Below the pieces are notes generated by a model. It was not told the DNA's origin. It did not search any database and saw nothing but the letters and a program-made list of their open reading frames with translations. A stretch of 64,000 nt of DNA from Pseudonocardia hierapolitana (GTDB lineage Bacteria > Actinomycetota > Actinomycetes > Mycobacteriales > Pseudonocardiaceae), in NCBI RefSeq assembly GCF_007994075.1, contig NZ_VIWU01000001.1, positions 186,001-250,000 of the forward strand. Direction: 5' to 3'. This document shows positions 8,804 to 18,803 of this stretch, piece by piece. Every line of letters starts with the position of its first letter. The stretch's first letter is position 1. The position numbers and the translations under genes were made by a program.

Positions 8804-8878
8804 TGGTGGGCGCGGCAGGGATCGAACCTGCGACCGCTCGGGTGTAAACCGAGTGCTCTCCCGCTGAGCTACGCGCCC
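8804..8878 (-). tRNA. tRNA-Val (anticodon UAC)
   Basis: The cloverleaf can be drawn in full. The acceptor stem is GGGCGCG pairing with CGCGCCC. The anticodon stem is CTCGG/CCGAG with loop TTTACAC, giving anticodon TAC. The T arm follows (GGTTCGATCCC region), with discriminator A and an encoded CCA. Its 3' end faces the island at 5153-8803 and is duplicated at the island's other end. Confidence 0.95.
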
Positions 8879-8909
8879 GGGTCCAGGCCGCCGGAGCGGC
8901 CAGGAGATG

Positions 8910-9371
8910 TTAGGCCACCGAGGCCAGCGCCTTCTTCCACGCGTCCTGGTCGCGGGCCTCGCCGGGGGCGTTCACCTCGGCGAACCGCACGATGCCCGCC
9001 TTGTCCACCAGGAAGGTGCCACGCACGGCCATGCCGCGGTCGGCGTTGAACACGCCGTAGGTCTTTGCCAGCTCACCGTGCGGCCAGAAGTCCGACAGCA
9101 GCGGGAACTGGTAGGCCTCCTGGATCGCCCAGGCCTTGAGGGCGAACACGTGGTCGACCGACACGCCGAGCACCTGGACGTCCTCATTCTGGAAGCTGCC
9201 GATGTCGTCGCGGATCGCGCACAGCTCGCCGGTGCAGATTCCGGAGAACGCGAACGGGTAGAAGACGACGAGCACGTTGCGCCTCCCGCGGAACGACGAG
9301 AGCGTGACGTCCTGGTTGTTCTGGTCCTTGAGGGTGAAGTCGGGTGCCTCGGTGCCGACCTCGGGCGCCAT
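8910..9371 (-). CDS. ahpE: peroxiredoxin AhpE
   Basis: A 153-residue AhpC/TSA-fold peroxidase. The peroxidatic Cys is Cys46 in YPFAFSGICTGELC; Cys51 follows, and the conserved Arg lies in the C-terminal half. It reduces hydrogen peroxide and organic peroxides in the cytosol. Length and motif match the M. tuberculosis AhpE type, which sits in the same gene order (AhpE, then the DUF3052 gene, then aceE). Here a phospholipase D-like gene has been inserted between ahpE and the DUF3052 gene. Confidence 0.9.
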   Translation of the reverse strand: MAPEVGTEAPDFTLKDQNNQDVTLSSFRGRRNVLVVFYPFAFSGICTGELCAIRDDIGSFQNEDVQVLGVSVDHVFALKAWAIQEAYQFPLLSDFWPHGELAKTYGVFNADRGMAVRGTFLVDKAGIVRFAEVNAPGEARDQDAWKKALASVA

Positions 9372-9455
9372 GAGCAGGTCTCCTCGCTGCGAGCGGTGCG
9401 TTCGTCGAGGAGCCTAGTCGGGCGATGTCGCCCGCGGTGCGGATGGGAGGCACGG

Positions 9456-11039
9456 ATGGGGACTGCGGAGTGGTTCCTCACGCGAGCCGAGCGGGGCAAC
9501 CCGGCCTACCGGCAGCCGGACTGGTGCGAGGGCAACGACGTCCGGGCCCACGTGCACGGCAGCAGCTACTTCGCCCGACTGGCGGCGGAGGTGTGGGCGC
9601 TGCGGCCCGGCGACCACCTCTTCTTCACCGACTGGCGCGGCGATGCCGACGAGCTGCTCTGCCCCGATGGGCCCACGGTCGGCGAGCTGTTCTGCGACGC
9701 CGCGCGGCGCGGCGTGGTCGTCAAGGGACTCATGTGGCGCTCGCACGCCGACGAGCTGTCATACAGCGGGGAGGAGAACCGCCAGCTCGGTGACGAGGTA
9801 CACGAGGCGGGCGGCGAGGTCCTGCTCGACGAGCGGGTGCGCAGGGCGGGCTCCCACCACCAGAAGCTCGTGGTGCTGCGCCACGTGGCCGACCCGGGCC
9901 GGGACGTGGCGTTCGCCGGCGGGATCGACCTGTGCCGCTCCCGCCGCGACGACGACACCCACCGCGGCGACCCGCAGGCCGCGCCGATGGCCGTGGCCTA
10001 CGGCGAGTACCCGCCGTGGCACGACGTGCAGCTCGAGGTCCGGGGTCCGGCCGTCGGCCTGCTCGACGCGGTGTACCGGGAGCGCTGGGAGGATCCTCAT
10101 TCGGTCGACGTCCACAACCCGATCGCGTGGCTGCGCGACCGGCTCTCGAACACCGACATGCGGGCCGACCCGCTGCCCGAGCGGCCACCTGACCCGCCTG
10201 TTGCCGGGCACGCGACGGTCCAGGTGCTGCGCACGTACCCCGCGGTCCGGCCGGGATACCCGTTCGCCCCGCACGGCGAACGATCGGTGGCACGGGCCTA
10301 CGTGAAGGTTCTCCGCCGCGCGCAGCGTCTGGTCTACCTCGAGGACCAGTACATGTGGTCGCCGCACATCGCGCGGCTGCTCGCCGAGGCGCTGCAGCGC
10401 AACCCCCGGCTGCACCTGATGGTGGTCGTGCCCCGCCACTCCGACGTGGACGGCCGGTTGGCGCTGCCGCCCAACCAGGTGGGCCGGGTGCAGGCGATGG
10501 AGGTGTGCGAGCGGGCCGCCCCCGACCGGGTGCACGTGTACGACCTGGAGAACCACGAGAGCACCCCGGTGTACGTCCACGCGAAGGTCGCCGTCGTCGA
10601 CGACACCTGGGCGTGCGCAGGCAGCGCCAACCTCAACCGGCGCTCCTGGAGCCACGACAGCGAGCTGTCCGTCGCCGTTCTCGACGACGACCGCGACACC
10701 CGCGAGCCGCGCGACCCCGGCGGGCTGGGCGACGGAGCCCGGCCCTTCGCCCGTGACCTACGGCTCACGCTGCTGCGCGAGCACCTCGATCGTCGCAGCG
10801 ACGACGACGCCGACCTGCTCGACCCCGACGACGCCGTCCGCGCCGTGGAGGCAGCGGCGGACGCGCTCGACGCATGGCACGACGGCGGCCGGGTCGGGCC
10901 GCGCCCGCCCGGGCGGCTGCGCCACCACCGGCCCGAGCGGATGCGCACGCTCACCCGGCTGTGGGCCGTTCCGGCCTACCGGCTCGTCTACGACCCGGAC
11001 GGGCGGCCGTGGCGCGACCGCGTCCGAGGCCGCTGGTGA
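9456..11039 (+). CDS. phospholipase D-family protein
   Basis: A 527-residue protein with two HKD motifs: SHHQKLVVL near residue 134 and VYVHAKVAVVDDTWACAGSA near 373, the second followed by N and a serine-rich turn (NLNRRS) as usual. The two halves form one active site, with the His residues as nucleophile and acid, acting on phosphodiester bonds. No signal peptide is visible, so it is probably cytosolic or membrane-associated; the substrate is unknown (cardiolipin-synthase-like and PLD proteins share this layout). The ATG at 9456 follows GGGAGG. It is divergent from ahpE. Confidence 0.85.
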   Translation: MGTAEWFLTRAERGNPAYRQPDWCEGNDVRAHVHGSSYFARLAAEVWALRPGDHLFFTDWRGDADELLCPDGPTVGELFCDAARRGVVVKGLMWRSHADELSYSGEENRQLGDEVHEAGGEVLLDERVRRAGSHHQKLVVLRHVADPGRDVAFAGGIDLCRSRRDDDTHRGDPQAAPMAVAYGEYPPWHDVQLEVRGPAVGLLDAVYRERWEDPHSVDVHNPIAWLRDRLSNTDMRADPLPERPPDPPVAGHATVQVLRTYPAVRPGYPFAPHGERSVARAYVKVLRRAQRLVYLEDQYMWSPHIARLLAEALQRNPRLHLMVVVPRHSDVDGRLALPPNQVGRVQAMEVCERAAPDRVHVYDLENHESTPVYVHAKVAVVDDTWACAGSANLNRRSWSHDSELSVAVLDDDRDTREPRDPGGLGDGARPFARDLRLTLLREHLDRRSDDDADLLDPDDAVRAVEAAADALDAWHDGGRVGPRPPGRLRHHRPERMRTLTRLWAVPAYRLVYDPDGRPWRDRVRGRW

Positions 11040-11088
11040 ACGGCATGAGCTCCGCTCAGCACCGTCTGTTCGCTCCGCAGAGCTCCGC

Positions 11089-11523
11089 TCAGCGCCGGGA
11101 CTTCGCCGCCTTCGGCGCCACGAGCCGCGAGCCCACCCAGCCTTCGCTGACCGTGATGTTGGAGGTCTGCGAGAGCCCGGCCGTCGGCGCGGCCTCCGCG
11201 ATGTCGCTCGGCTCGACGTGTCCCGGGCGCCCCGTCTTCGGGGTGAGCACCCAGATCACGCCGTTGTCCGCGAGCGGTCCGATGGCGTTGATCAGAGCGT
11301 CGACGAGGTCCCCGTCGCCGTCACGCCACCACAACAGGACGAGGTCGATGACATCGTCGGCATCCTCGTCGAGCAGATCGTCGCCTGCTCTCTCCTCGAC
11401 GGCGTCGCGCACCGCCTCGTCGACATCGCTGTCCCAGCCGAGTTCCTGGACAACCATGCCCGGCTCGACGCCGAGCTTGCCCGCGATGTCGGACGTACGT
11501 CCGGCATCATCCGCGGCGACCAC
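11089..11523 (-). CDS. DUF3052 family protein
   Basis: A 144-residue acidic protein with the DUF3052 core (GKLGVEPGMVVQELGWDSDV, then LVLLWWRDGDGDLVDALI and GVIWVLTPKTGRPGHVEPSD). Function is unknown. It is the counterpart of Rv2239c and is divergent from aceE, as in mycobacteria. The GTG at 11523 was chosen because AAAGGGG lies eight bases upstream and the family starts here; the frame is open for 60 more codons without conserved sequence. Confidence 0.8.
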   Translation of the reverse strand: MVAADDAGRTSDIAGKLGVEPGMVVQELGWDSDVDEAVRDAVEERAGDDLLDEDADDVIDLVLLWWRDGDGDLVDALINAIGPLADNGVIWVLTPKTGRPGHVEPSDIAEAAPTAGLSQTSNITVSEGWVGSRLVAPKAAKSRR

Positions 11524-11717
11524 GCGTGTACCCCTTTGCCTCGTGCACTGCTCGCAGCCGGTGCCCTGCCCCCCGACCCCGGCCTCGTCGGTTGCGGAAT
11601 CCGAACACGACGACTGTCCGGCGCGCAACCACTCGTTACGAGATCGAGCGCCGAGGGGCACGATAGGGGACGACAGCAACAGAGAACGACTCAGCTCTAC
11701 CAAGGCAGGGAGATCCC

Positions 11718-14501
11718 TTGACCGGCCAGAACACCGACGGCAGTGCCCGGACCCCCGGGACGGGGCCGCGGCGTGTGCACGTCATCCGCGACGGGCTCGC
11801 CGCCCACCTGCCGGACATCGATCCCGAGGAGACGGCCGAATGGCTCGACTCCTTCGACGCGGTCCTCGACGCCGCAGGGCAGCAGCGCGCCCGCTACCTG
11901 ATGCTTCGGATGCTGCAGCGGGCGCGGGAGCGCCACGTCGGCGTCCCGTCGCTGACCAGCACCGACTACGTCAACACCATCCCGACCGACCGGGAGCCGT
12001 GGTTCCCGGGCGACGAGGAGACCGAGCGGGCCTACCGCCGCTGGATCCGCTGGAACGCCGCGATGACGGTGCACCGCGCGCAGCGACCGGGCATCGGCGT
12101 CGGCGGGCACATCTCGTCCTACGCCTCGTCGGCCACGCTGTACGAGGTCGGGTTCAACCACTTCTTCCGCGGCAAGGATCACCCGGGTGGGGGTGACCAG
12201 GTCTACATCCAGGGCCACGCCTCCCCCGGCATCTACGCCCGCGCGTACCTGGAGGGGCGCCTCTCGGAGGACCGGCTCGACGGCTTCCGCCAGGAGCTCT
12301 CGCACGGCGGGCCGGGCCACGGCCTCCCGTCGTACCCGCACCCGCGGCTCATGCCGAACTTCTGGGAGTTCCCCACGGTCTCCATGGGGCTCGGCCCGAT
12401 GAACGCGATCATGCAGGCGCGGTTCAACCGGTACCTGCACCACCGCGGCATCAAGGACACCTCGCAGCAGCACGTGTGGGCGTTCCTCGGCGACGGCGAG
12501 ATGGACGAGCCGGAGTCGCGCGGCCTGATCCACGTACCGGCTACGGAGGGACTCGACAACCTCACCTTCGTCATCAACTGCAACCTGCAGCGGCTCGACG
12601 GCCCGGTCCGCGGCAACGGCAAGATCATCCAGGAGCTGGAGTCGTTCTTCCGGGGCGCGGGCTGGAACGTCATCAAGGTGATCTGGGGCCGGGAGTGGGA
12701 CGCCCTGCTGCACGCCGACCGCGACGGCGCGCTGATCAACCTGATGAACCAGACGCCGGACGGGGACTACCAGACCTACAAGGCCAACGACGGCGGCTAC
12801 GTCCGCGAGCACTTCTTCGGGCGCGACCCGCGCACGAAGGCGCTGGTCGAGCCGATGTCCGACGCGGAGATCTGGAACCTCAAGCGTGGCGGGCACGACT
12901 ACCGCAAGGTCTACGCGGCCTACGCCGCGGCGCTGGAGCACCACGGCCAGCCGACGGTGATCCTCGCCAAGACCATCAAGGGCTACGGCGTGGGCCCGAG
13001 CTTCGCCGGGCGCAACGCGACCCACCAGATGAAGAAGCTGTCGCTCGCCGACCTCAAGCAGTTCCGCGACGAGCAGCGCATCCCGATCTCCGACGCGGCG
13101 CTCGAGGAGAACCCGTACCTGCCGCCGTACTACCACCCGGGCGACGACGACCCGGCGATCCAGTACATGCGGGAGCGCCGCCGTGCGCTCGGCGGGGACC
13201 TGCCGTCACGGCGCACGACGTCGAAACCGCTGGTCCTGCCCGGCGACAAGGTCTACGAGACGATCCGGAAGGGCTCGGGCAAGCAGGAGGTCGCCACCAC
13301 GATGGCGTTCGTCCGGCTGCTGCGCGAGCTCGTGAAGGACAAGGAGATCGGCGGCCGGTTCGTGCCGATCATCCCGGACGAGGCGCGCACGTTCGGGATG
13401 GACTCGATGTTCCCGACCCAGAAGATCTACAACCCGAACGGGCAGCAGTACACGTCCGTGGACGCCTCGCTCATGCTCGCCTACCGCGAGAGCGAGCAGG
13501 GTCAGCTGCTGCACGAGGGGATCAACGAGGCCGGCTCGGTGGGCTCGTTCACCGCGGCGGGCACGTCGTACGCCACGCACGGCGAGCCGATGATCCCGGT
13601 CTACGTCTTCTACTCGATGTTCGGGTTCCAGCGCACCGGCGACTCGATCTGGGCCGCCGCCGACCAGATGGCCCGTGGGTTCCTCGTCGGCGCCACCGCG
13701 GGCCGCACCACGCTCACCGGTGAGGGCCTGCAGCACAACGACGGGCACTCGCTGCTGCTCGCGGCCACCAACCCGGCCGTCGTCGCGTACGACCCGGCGT
13801 TCTCGTTCGAGGTGGCGCACATCGTCAAGGACGGTCTGCGGCGCATGGTCGGGGAGGACGCGGAGAACGTCATCTACTACCTCACCGTCTACAACGAGCC
13901 CTACGTCCAGCCGGCCGAGCCCGATGACCTCGACGTCGACGGGCTGCTGCGCGGCCTCTACCGGTACGCGGCCAGCCCGCGTGCCGAGGGACCGCAGGTC
14001 CGCCTGCTCGCGTCCGGCGTCGCCCTGCCGTGGGCCCTGCAGGCCAGGGACATGCTGGCCGAGCAGTGGGGCGTGGGCGCCGAGGTGTGGTCGGTGACGT
14101 CGTGGGGCGAGCTGCGCCGCGACGGCGTCGAGTGCGAGCAGCACAACCTGGTGCACCCGGACGCCGAGCCCCGCATCCCGTACATCACCCGGGCCCTCTC
14201 CGGGGATGCGCCGGTGGTCGCGACGTCGGACTGGATGCGCGCGCTGCCCGACCTGGTACGCCAGTGGGTACCCGCGCCGTTCACGAGCCTCGGCACCGAC
14301 GGCTTCGGTCTCTCCGACACCCGGCCCGCCGTGCGGCGGCACTTCAACGTCGACGCCGAGTCGATCACGGTGGCGGCGCTGGAGACGCTCGCCGCACGCG
14401 GCGAGTTCGACCGCGGCGCGGTGGCCGAGGCCGCCGCGAAGTACCGGATCGACGACCCGCAGGCGGCCGGGCCGCAGACGAGCGACAGCGGCGTGGCCTG
14501 A
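11718..14501 (+). CDS. aceE: pyruvate dehydrogenase E1 component, homodimeric type
   Basis: A 927-residue protein, the normal length for the homodimeric E1. The thiamine diphosphate motif is [12 protein letters not shown] (about residue 257) through [17 protein letters not shown] (about 285). The transketolase pyrimidine domain includes the [17 protein letters not shown] segment. It decarboxylates pyruvate and acetylates the lipoyl domain of E2. The start is TTG at 11718 with GGCAGGGAG just upstream; no ATG or GTG fits better. It is followed by a strong terminator, so it is transcribed separately from the fab operon. Confidence 0.95.
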   Translation: MTGQNTDGSARTPGTGPRRVHVIRDGLAAHLPDIDPEETAEWLDSFDAVLDAAGQQRARYLMLRMLQRARERHVGVPSLTSTDYVNTIPTDREPWFPGDEETERAYRRWIRWNAAMTVHRAQRPGIGVGGHISSYASSATLYEVGFNHFFRGKDHPGGGDQVYIQGHASPGIYARAYLEGRLSEDRLDGFRQELSHGGPGHGLPSYPHPRLMPNFWEFPTVSMGLGPMNAIMQARFNRYLHHRGIKDTSQQHVWAFLGDGEMDEPESRGLIHVPATEGLDNLTFVINCNLQRLDGPVRGNGKIIQELESFFRGAGWNVIKVIWGREWDALLHADRDGALINLMNQTPDGDYQTYKANDGGYVREHFFGRDPRTKALVEPMSDAEIWNLKRGGHDYRKVYAAYAAALEHHGQPTVILAKTIKGYGVGPSFAGRNATHQMKKLSLADLKQFRDEQRIPISDAALEENPYLPPYYHPGDDDPAIQYMRERRRALGGDLPSRRTTSKPLVLPGDKVYETIRKGSGKQEVATTMAFVRLLRELVKDKEIGGRFVPIIPDEARTFGMDSMFPTQKIYNPNGQQYTSVDASLMLAYRESEQGQLLHEGINEAGSVGSFTAAGTSYATHGEPMIPVYVFYSMFGFQRTGDSIWAAADQMARGFLVGATAGRTTLTGEGLQHNDGHSLLLAATNPAVVAYDPAFSFEVAHIVKDGLRRMVGEDAENVIYYLTVYNEPYVQPAEPDDLDVDGLLRGLYRYAASPRAEGPQVRLLASGVALPWALQARDMLAEQWGVGAEVWSVTSWGELRRDGVECEQHNLVHPDAEPRIPYITRALSGDAPVVATSDWMRALPDLVRQWVPAPFTSLGTDGFGLSDTRPAVRRHFNVDAESITVAALETLAARGEFDRGAVAEAAAKYRIDDPQAAGPQTSDSGVA

Positions 14502-14542
14502 CTGGTGCCCCCGGCGGGGGCACTTGACACCGCACACCGGGA

Positions 14543-14581
14543 AGCCGCGTTCCCCGCCCTTCCGAGGGCGGGAACGCGGCT
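14543..14581 (+). terminator. hairpin terminator after aceE
   Basis: A 17-bp stem (AGCCGCGTTCC and GCCCT pairing with AGGGC and GGAACGCGGCT, one bulged C) with a 4-base loop lies 41 bases after the aceE stop; CTCCTTT follows. Confidence 0.8.
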
Positions 14582-14771
14582 CTCCTTTGTGAAAATGCCG
14601 GAAAATCACTGGTCATTGACTCTCGGCAGGGAGGCCCGAACACGATACGCTCCGGCGCGACGCCGCCAGCGAGTGATCGCGAAACGGTGTCCCGACCGGG
14701 GCGCGGAGCGTTCGCGCCAGGCGGCGCGAGGCCGGGGGCAGTGCCCCGGCACAGGTACGAGGAGAGCAGGA

Positions 14772-14978
14772 ATGGCAGAGGGCACCGTCAAGTGGTTCAA
14801 CAGCGAGAAGGGCTACGGCTTCCTCGCTCCTGACGGTGGTGGCGCGGACGTGTTCGTGCACTACTCGGCGATCCAGACCAACGGATACAAGAGCCTCGAC
14901 GAGGGGCAGCGCGTGTCGTTCGACATCGAGCAGGGTCAGAAGGGCCCGCAGGCCAGCAAGGTCACTCCGCTCGGCTGA
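14772..14978 (+). CDS. cold-shock domain protein
   Basis: A 68-residue CSD protein starting [18 protein letters not shown]. It carries RNP1 (KGYGFL) and RNP2 (DVFVHYSAI), the aromatic residues that stack on single-stranded nucleic acid. It should bind RNA or ssDNA as a chaperone. AGGAGAGCAGG precedes the ATG. About 190 bases separate the aceE terminator from the start, so the mRNA may have a long leader, as cold-shock genes often do. It interrupts the aceE-to-regulator order known from mycobacteria. Confidence 0.92.
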   Translation: MAEGTVKWFNSEKGYGFLAPDGGGADVFVHYSAIQTNGYKSLDEGQRVSFDIEQGQKGPQASKVTPLG

Positions 14979-15100
14979 CAGCCGATCTCCCGAGGTCCCG
15001 GCGCCGCGGCGCTGGTTGATCCCTCCACCTCCGCAGCCGTGCGACGGTACGGAGGCCGTCCCGGGCCGCCGGTGGCGGCCTGCTGAGCCACCGCCGCCGT

Positions 15101-15114
15101 CACGGCATGCCGTG
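15101..15114. promoter_or_regulatory. 14-bp perfect palindrome before the regulator gene
   Basis: CACGGCATGCCGTG is fully self-complementary and ends two bases before the ATG at 15117. Its position suggests an autoregulatory operator. Confidence 0.4.
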
Positions 15115-15116
15115 CG

Positions 15117-16367
15117 ATGCTGCCCCGCGTGAGCGACGACGAGGTGCGGGCGACCTCCGGGTTGTCCCCGGCCACCTTGCGCAAGCTCGAGCTGGCCACG
15201 GGTGATCTGGCCGCCGCATGTCTCGCGGCCATGGCGCAGCGTCAGCCGTGGTTCGCGCGCCTGTCGGCGGAAATGCGTGCGGGCGTCCAGCTCGTCACGC
15301 AGACCGGCATCGCGAACTTCGTGGCGTGGATCGGTAAGCGCTGGGCCGCGGAATCGGGCGGAGCACCTCGGCTCACGGCCGAGGCATTCCGGATCGCACC
15401 GCGCGATCTGGCACGCCGGCTGACGCTGTCGCAGACGGTCGACCTCGTCCGCATCGCGACCGAGGTCTTCGAGGAGCACCTGCCGCCGCTCGCGGCCGAC
15501 GAGGCCGAGCGGCGTGCACTCGTCGAGGGCGTGTTGCGGTTCGGCCGGGAGATCGCGTTCGCCGCCGCGACGGTGTACGCAGGCGAGGCGGAGAGCCGCG
15601 GCGCGTGGGATGCGCGCGTCGAGGCGCTCGTCGTCGACGCCGTGGTGCGCGGGCCCGGCGCGGAGTCCGGCAACACCGCGCGCAGCTGGGTCGACGGCCT
15701 GGTCTCGCGCGCGTCCGCGCTCGGCTGGGACCCGGCCGAGCCGTTGCGCGTCGTGGTGGGCAGCCCGGCCCCTGAGGCCCACGAGGAACTGCTCGTCGAG
15801 CTGCGCCGCGAGGCCGACCGGTCGGGTCAGTCCGTGCTGGTCGGCGTACAGGGCAACCGCCTCGTCGTGCTGCTGTCCGAACCACCCGGCCTCGACACCG
15901 GCGGTGACATCGGCACCGTCGTCGAGGCCTTCGGACCGGGCCCCGTCGTCGTGGGACCGCGGGCCGCCGACCTCCCCGGCGCGCACGCCAGCGCCCGTGA
16001 CGCGCTGGCCGGCCTCCGGGCCGCCCCGGCCCGCCCGGACGCGCCCCGCCCCGTGGCCGCCGACGACCTGCTGCCCGAGCGCGCCCTCGCAGGCGACGCG
16101 GTCGCGCACCGCAGGCTCGTCGCCGCCGCCGTCGAGCCGGTGGCCGCGGCGGGCGGCGAACTGCTGACGACGCTGGCGGCGTTCCTGGAGAGCGGGAGCG
16201 CCCTGGAAGCGTGCGCGCGGTCCCTGTTCGTCCATCCCAACACCGTGAGATACCGGCTACGGCGCGTGACCGAACTCACCGGCCTACGCCCCACCGATCC
16301 GCGCGACGCCCTGGTGCTCCGCATCGCTCTGCTCGCGGCCCGACTCCATCCCCTCGACGCCACCTGA
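15117..16367 (+). CDS. PucR-type regulator of the fatty-acid synthesis locus (Rv2242-like)
   Basis: A 416-residue protein with a C-terminal PucR helix-turn-helix (AAFLESGSALEACARSLFVH, then PNTVRYRLRRVTELTGL). The N-terminal two thirds are a RsbRD/GGDEF-like region without catalytic residues. It lies upstream of fabD exactly as Rv2242 does in M. tuberculosis, so it probably regulates the FAS-II genes. The start may be ATG 15117 or GTG 15129; neither has a strong ribosome binding site. A gap of 152 bases follows before fabD, which leaves room for a fab promoter. Confidence 0.85.
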   Translation: MLPRVSDDEVRATSGLSPATLRKLELATGDLAAACLAAMAQRQPWFARLSAEMRAGVQLVTQTGIANFVAWIGKRWAAESGGAPRLTAEAFRIAPRDLARRLTLSQTVDLVRIATEVFEEHLPPLAADEAERRALVEGVLRFGREIAFAAATVYAGEAESRGAWDARVEALVVDAVVRGPGAESGNTARSWVDGLVSRASALGWDPAEPLRVVVGSPAPEAHEELLVELRREADRSGQSVLVGVQGNRLVVLLSEPPGLDTGGDIGTVVEAFGPGPVVVGPRAADLPGAHASARDALAGLRAAPARPDAPRPVAADDLLPERALAGDAVAHRRLVAAAVEPVAAAGGELLTTLAAFLESGSALEACARSLFVHPNTVRYRLRRVTELTGLRPTDPRDALVLRIALLAARLHPLDAT

Positions 16368-16519
16368 GCTGCGCAGATCCCACAATTCAGCCGGTGCTGC
16401 GGCGGCCCGCAACCCGATCGTGACCGTAGCTCGTTGGAGGAAACCTCCAAAACCCGCGCACGGAGTTGGTGCGCCTGACGCATTCCCGCACCCAGGTCGG
16501 TCCCGGTTTGCTACGTGAC

Positions 16520-17452
16520 GTGATTGCCCTGCTCGCACCCGGCCAGGGATCTCAGACCCCGGGCATGCTCGCCCCGTGGCTCGACGACCCCGCGGCCGAG
16601 GAGACCCTCGCCCGATGGTCCGACGCCACCGGTCTCGACCTGCGGCGGCTCGGCACCACCGCCGGCGCCGACGAGATCAAGGACACCGCCGTCACGCAGC
16701 CGCTGGTGGTCGCCGGCGCCCTGCTGGCCGCGGCCCGCCTCACCGCGCGCGCCACGTTGCCCGCCGCCGCGCCCGCCGCAGGCCACTCCGTCGGCGAGCT
16801 GGCCGCCGCCGCGGTGGCCGAGGTGCTCACCGCCGACGCGGCCGTGTCGCTCGCCGCGGTGCGCGGGCGCGAGATGGCCGCCGCCTGCGCGCTCGCCCCC
16901 ACCGGAATGAGCGCCGTGCTCGGTGGGAAACCCGACGAGGTGCTGACGAAGCTCGCCGAGCTGGGTCTGGACCCGGCCAACCGCAACGGGGCAGGTCAGG
17001 TCGTCGCAGCCGGCCCGCAGGCCGCCCTGGCCGAGCTCGCGGCCGCACCGCCCGAGCGCGCACGCGTGATCCCGCTCCCGGTGGCAGGCGCGTTCCACAC
17101 CCGCTTCATGGGACCCGCCGAGGACGCGATGCGCGCCCACGCCGAGAAGATCTCCCCGGCCGATCCGGTACGCCCATTGCTGTCCAACGCCGACGGCGAG
17201 GTCGTCACAGACGGCGCCGAGGCGCTGCGCCGGCTCGTCGCGCAGGTCACCCTGCCGGTGCGCTGGGACGCCTGCATGGCGCGCCTGCGCGAGCTGGGCG
17301 TGACCGCGGTGATCGAGCTGCCGCCTGCCGGCACCTTGGTGGGGCTCGTCAAGCGCGATCTCAAGGGCACGGCGACGCTGGCCCTCAAGACCCCTGACGA
17401 CCTCGACCGGGCCGTCGACCTCATCACCGAACACGCGGGAGCCGACACGTGA
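16520..17452 (+). CDS. fabD: malonyl-CoA:ACP transacylase
   Basis: A 310-residue acyltransferase. N-terminal LLAPGQGSQTPGM is the family signature; the nucleophile is Ser in AGHSVGELAAAA (about residue 90) and the partner His is in VAGAFHTRFM (about 190). It loads malonate onto ACP for FAS-II chain extension. The start was set at GTG 16520 (VIALLAPGQGSQ), the usual family start, rather than the longer frame from 16466. Its TGA overlaps the fabH GTG, so the two are coupled. Confidence 0.93.
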   Translation: MIALLAPGQGSQTPGMLAPWLDDPAAEETLARWSDATGLDLRRLGTTAGADEIKDTAVTQPLVVAGALLAAARLTARATLPAAAPAAGHSVGELAAAAVAEVLTADAAVSLAAVRGREMAAACALAPTGMSAVLGGKPDEVLTKLAELGLDPANRNGAGQVVAAGPQAALAELAAAPPERARVIPLPVAGAFHTRFMGPAEDAMRAHAEKISPADPVRPLLSNADGEVVTDGAEALRRLVAQVTLPVRWDACMARLRELGVTAVIELPPAGTLVGLVKRDLKGTATLALKTPDDLDRAVDLITEHAGADT

Positions 17453-18459
17453 CCCGATCGACCCAGCCCGGCCGGATTCGGCTGCGCACCGCCCCGCCCG
17501 TCGCGGGCGCCCGGATCCTCGGAATGGGCAGCGCGCAGCCCGAGAACGTCGTCACCAACGACGACCTCGCGCAGCGGATGGACACCAACGACCAGTGGAT
17601 CCGCGAGCGGGTCGGCATCCAGAGCCGGCGCATCGCGAAGGAGGACACGCTGCTGGTCGACATGGCCGCCGAGGCCGGGTCGCGGGCGGTGAAGGACGCG
17701 GGGATCGCGCCCACCGAGATCGACACGGTGATCGTGGCGACCTGCACGATGCCGAGCGGCATCCCGAACGCGGCCGCGCAGACGGCGGATCGGATCGGCA
17801 TCCCGGCACCCGGCGCGTTCGACCTCAACGCAGCGTGCGCCGGCTTCTCCTACGGCATCGGCACCGCCGCCGACCTCGTTCGCGCCGGATCGTCGCGGCA
17901 CGTGCTGGTGATCGGCGCCGAGAAGCTGTCGGACTGGATCGACTGGACCGACCGCTCCACGGCGATCATCTTCGCCGACGGGGCCGGTGCCGTCGTGCTG
18001 GGTCCGGCCACCGACGAGGCGTCTGTCGGCGTCGGCCCGCTCACGTGGGGCAGCGCCGGCGACATGGCTCAGACCATCCACATCAACCCCGACACGAACG
18101 CGCTGTTCCAGGAGGGACAGGCGGTCTTCCGCTGGGCCACCACCAAGATCGCGCCGGTGGCGCTGAAGGCGATCGAGCTGGCCGGGCTCACCCCCGCCGA
18201 CATCGACGTGTTCGTGCCGCACCAGGCCAACCTGCGCATCGTCGACGCCGTGGCCAAGCGGCTGCGCAAGGAGGGCGCCCGCGAGGACATGGTCGTCGCC
18301 GACGACATCGTCCACTCGGGCAACACGTCCTCTGCGTCGATCCCGCTCGCCATGGACCACATGCGCGCCGACGGGCGTCTGCGCTCGGGCGATGTCGCCC
18401 TGCTCGCCGGGTTCGGCGCGGGCCTGTCCTTCGCCGCCCAGGTCGTCATCTGTCCCTAG
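17449..18459 (+). CDS. fabH: beta-ketoacyl-ACP synthase III
   Basis: A 336-residue KAS III with catalytic Cys130 (NAACAGFSYG), His about 257 (PHQANLRIV) and Asn about 290 (HSGNTSSASIP). It condenses acyl-CoA with malonyl-ACP to start fatty-acid synthesis. The GTG start overlaps the fabD stop by four bases. In mycobacteria fabH is located elsewhere, so its place inside fabD-acpP marks the non-mycobacterial arrangement seen in Streptomyces. Confidence 0.95.
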   Translation: MTRSTQPGRIRLRTAPPVAGARILGMGSAQPENVVTNDDLAQRMDTNDQWIRERVGIQSRRIAKEDTLLVDMAAEAGSRAVKDAGIAPTEIDTVIVATCTMPSGIPNAAAQTADRIGIPAPGAFDLNAACAGFSYGIGTAADLVRAGSSRHVLVIGAEKLSDWIDWTDRSTAIIFADGAGAVVLGPATDEASVGVGPLTWGSAGDMAQTIHINPDTNALFQEGQAVFRWATTKIAPVALKAIELAGLTPADIDVFVPHQANLRIVDAVAKRLRKEGAREDMVVADDIVHSGNTSSASIPLAMDHMRADGRLRSGDVALLAGFGAGLSFAAQVVICP

Positions 18460-18526
18460 GATCCCCTGCGCTGGATCAGCACTTGCTGGATCGAGCCCCC
18501 TGACCCCCACAGAAGGAGAGAACACC

Positions 18527-18769
18527 GTGGCCGACAACACCGAGATCCTCAGCGGGCTCGCGGAGATCGTCGAGGAGGTCGCCGGCATCGACACCGCCGA
18601 GGTGTCCGCCGAGAAGTCCTTCGTCGACGACCTGGACATCGACTCGCTGTCGATGGTCGAGATCGCCGTGCAGGCCGAGGACAAGTTCGGCGTGAAGATC
18701 CCCGACGACCAGCTCGCCGAGCTCAAGACGGTCGGCGACGCCGTCGACTACATCGCGAAGAACCAGTGA
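18527..18769 (+). CDS. acpP: acyl carrier protein
   Basis: An 80-residue acidic ACP. The phosphopantetheine attachment site is Ser40 in DLDIDSLSMVE. It carries the growing acyl chain for FabD, FabH and FabF. GTG 18527 is preceded by AAGGAGAG, a near-perfect ribosome binding site that fixes the start. Confidence 0.96.
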   Translation: MADNTEILSGLAEIVEEVAGIDTAEVSAEKSFVDDLDIDSLSMVEIAVQAEDKFGVKIPDDQLAELKTVGDAVDYIAKNQ

Positions 18770-18803
18770 CCCCGCGGCGGCGGGACCGGGAGGCGGAGGT
18801 GTC

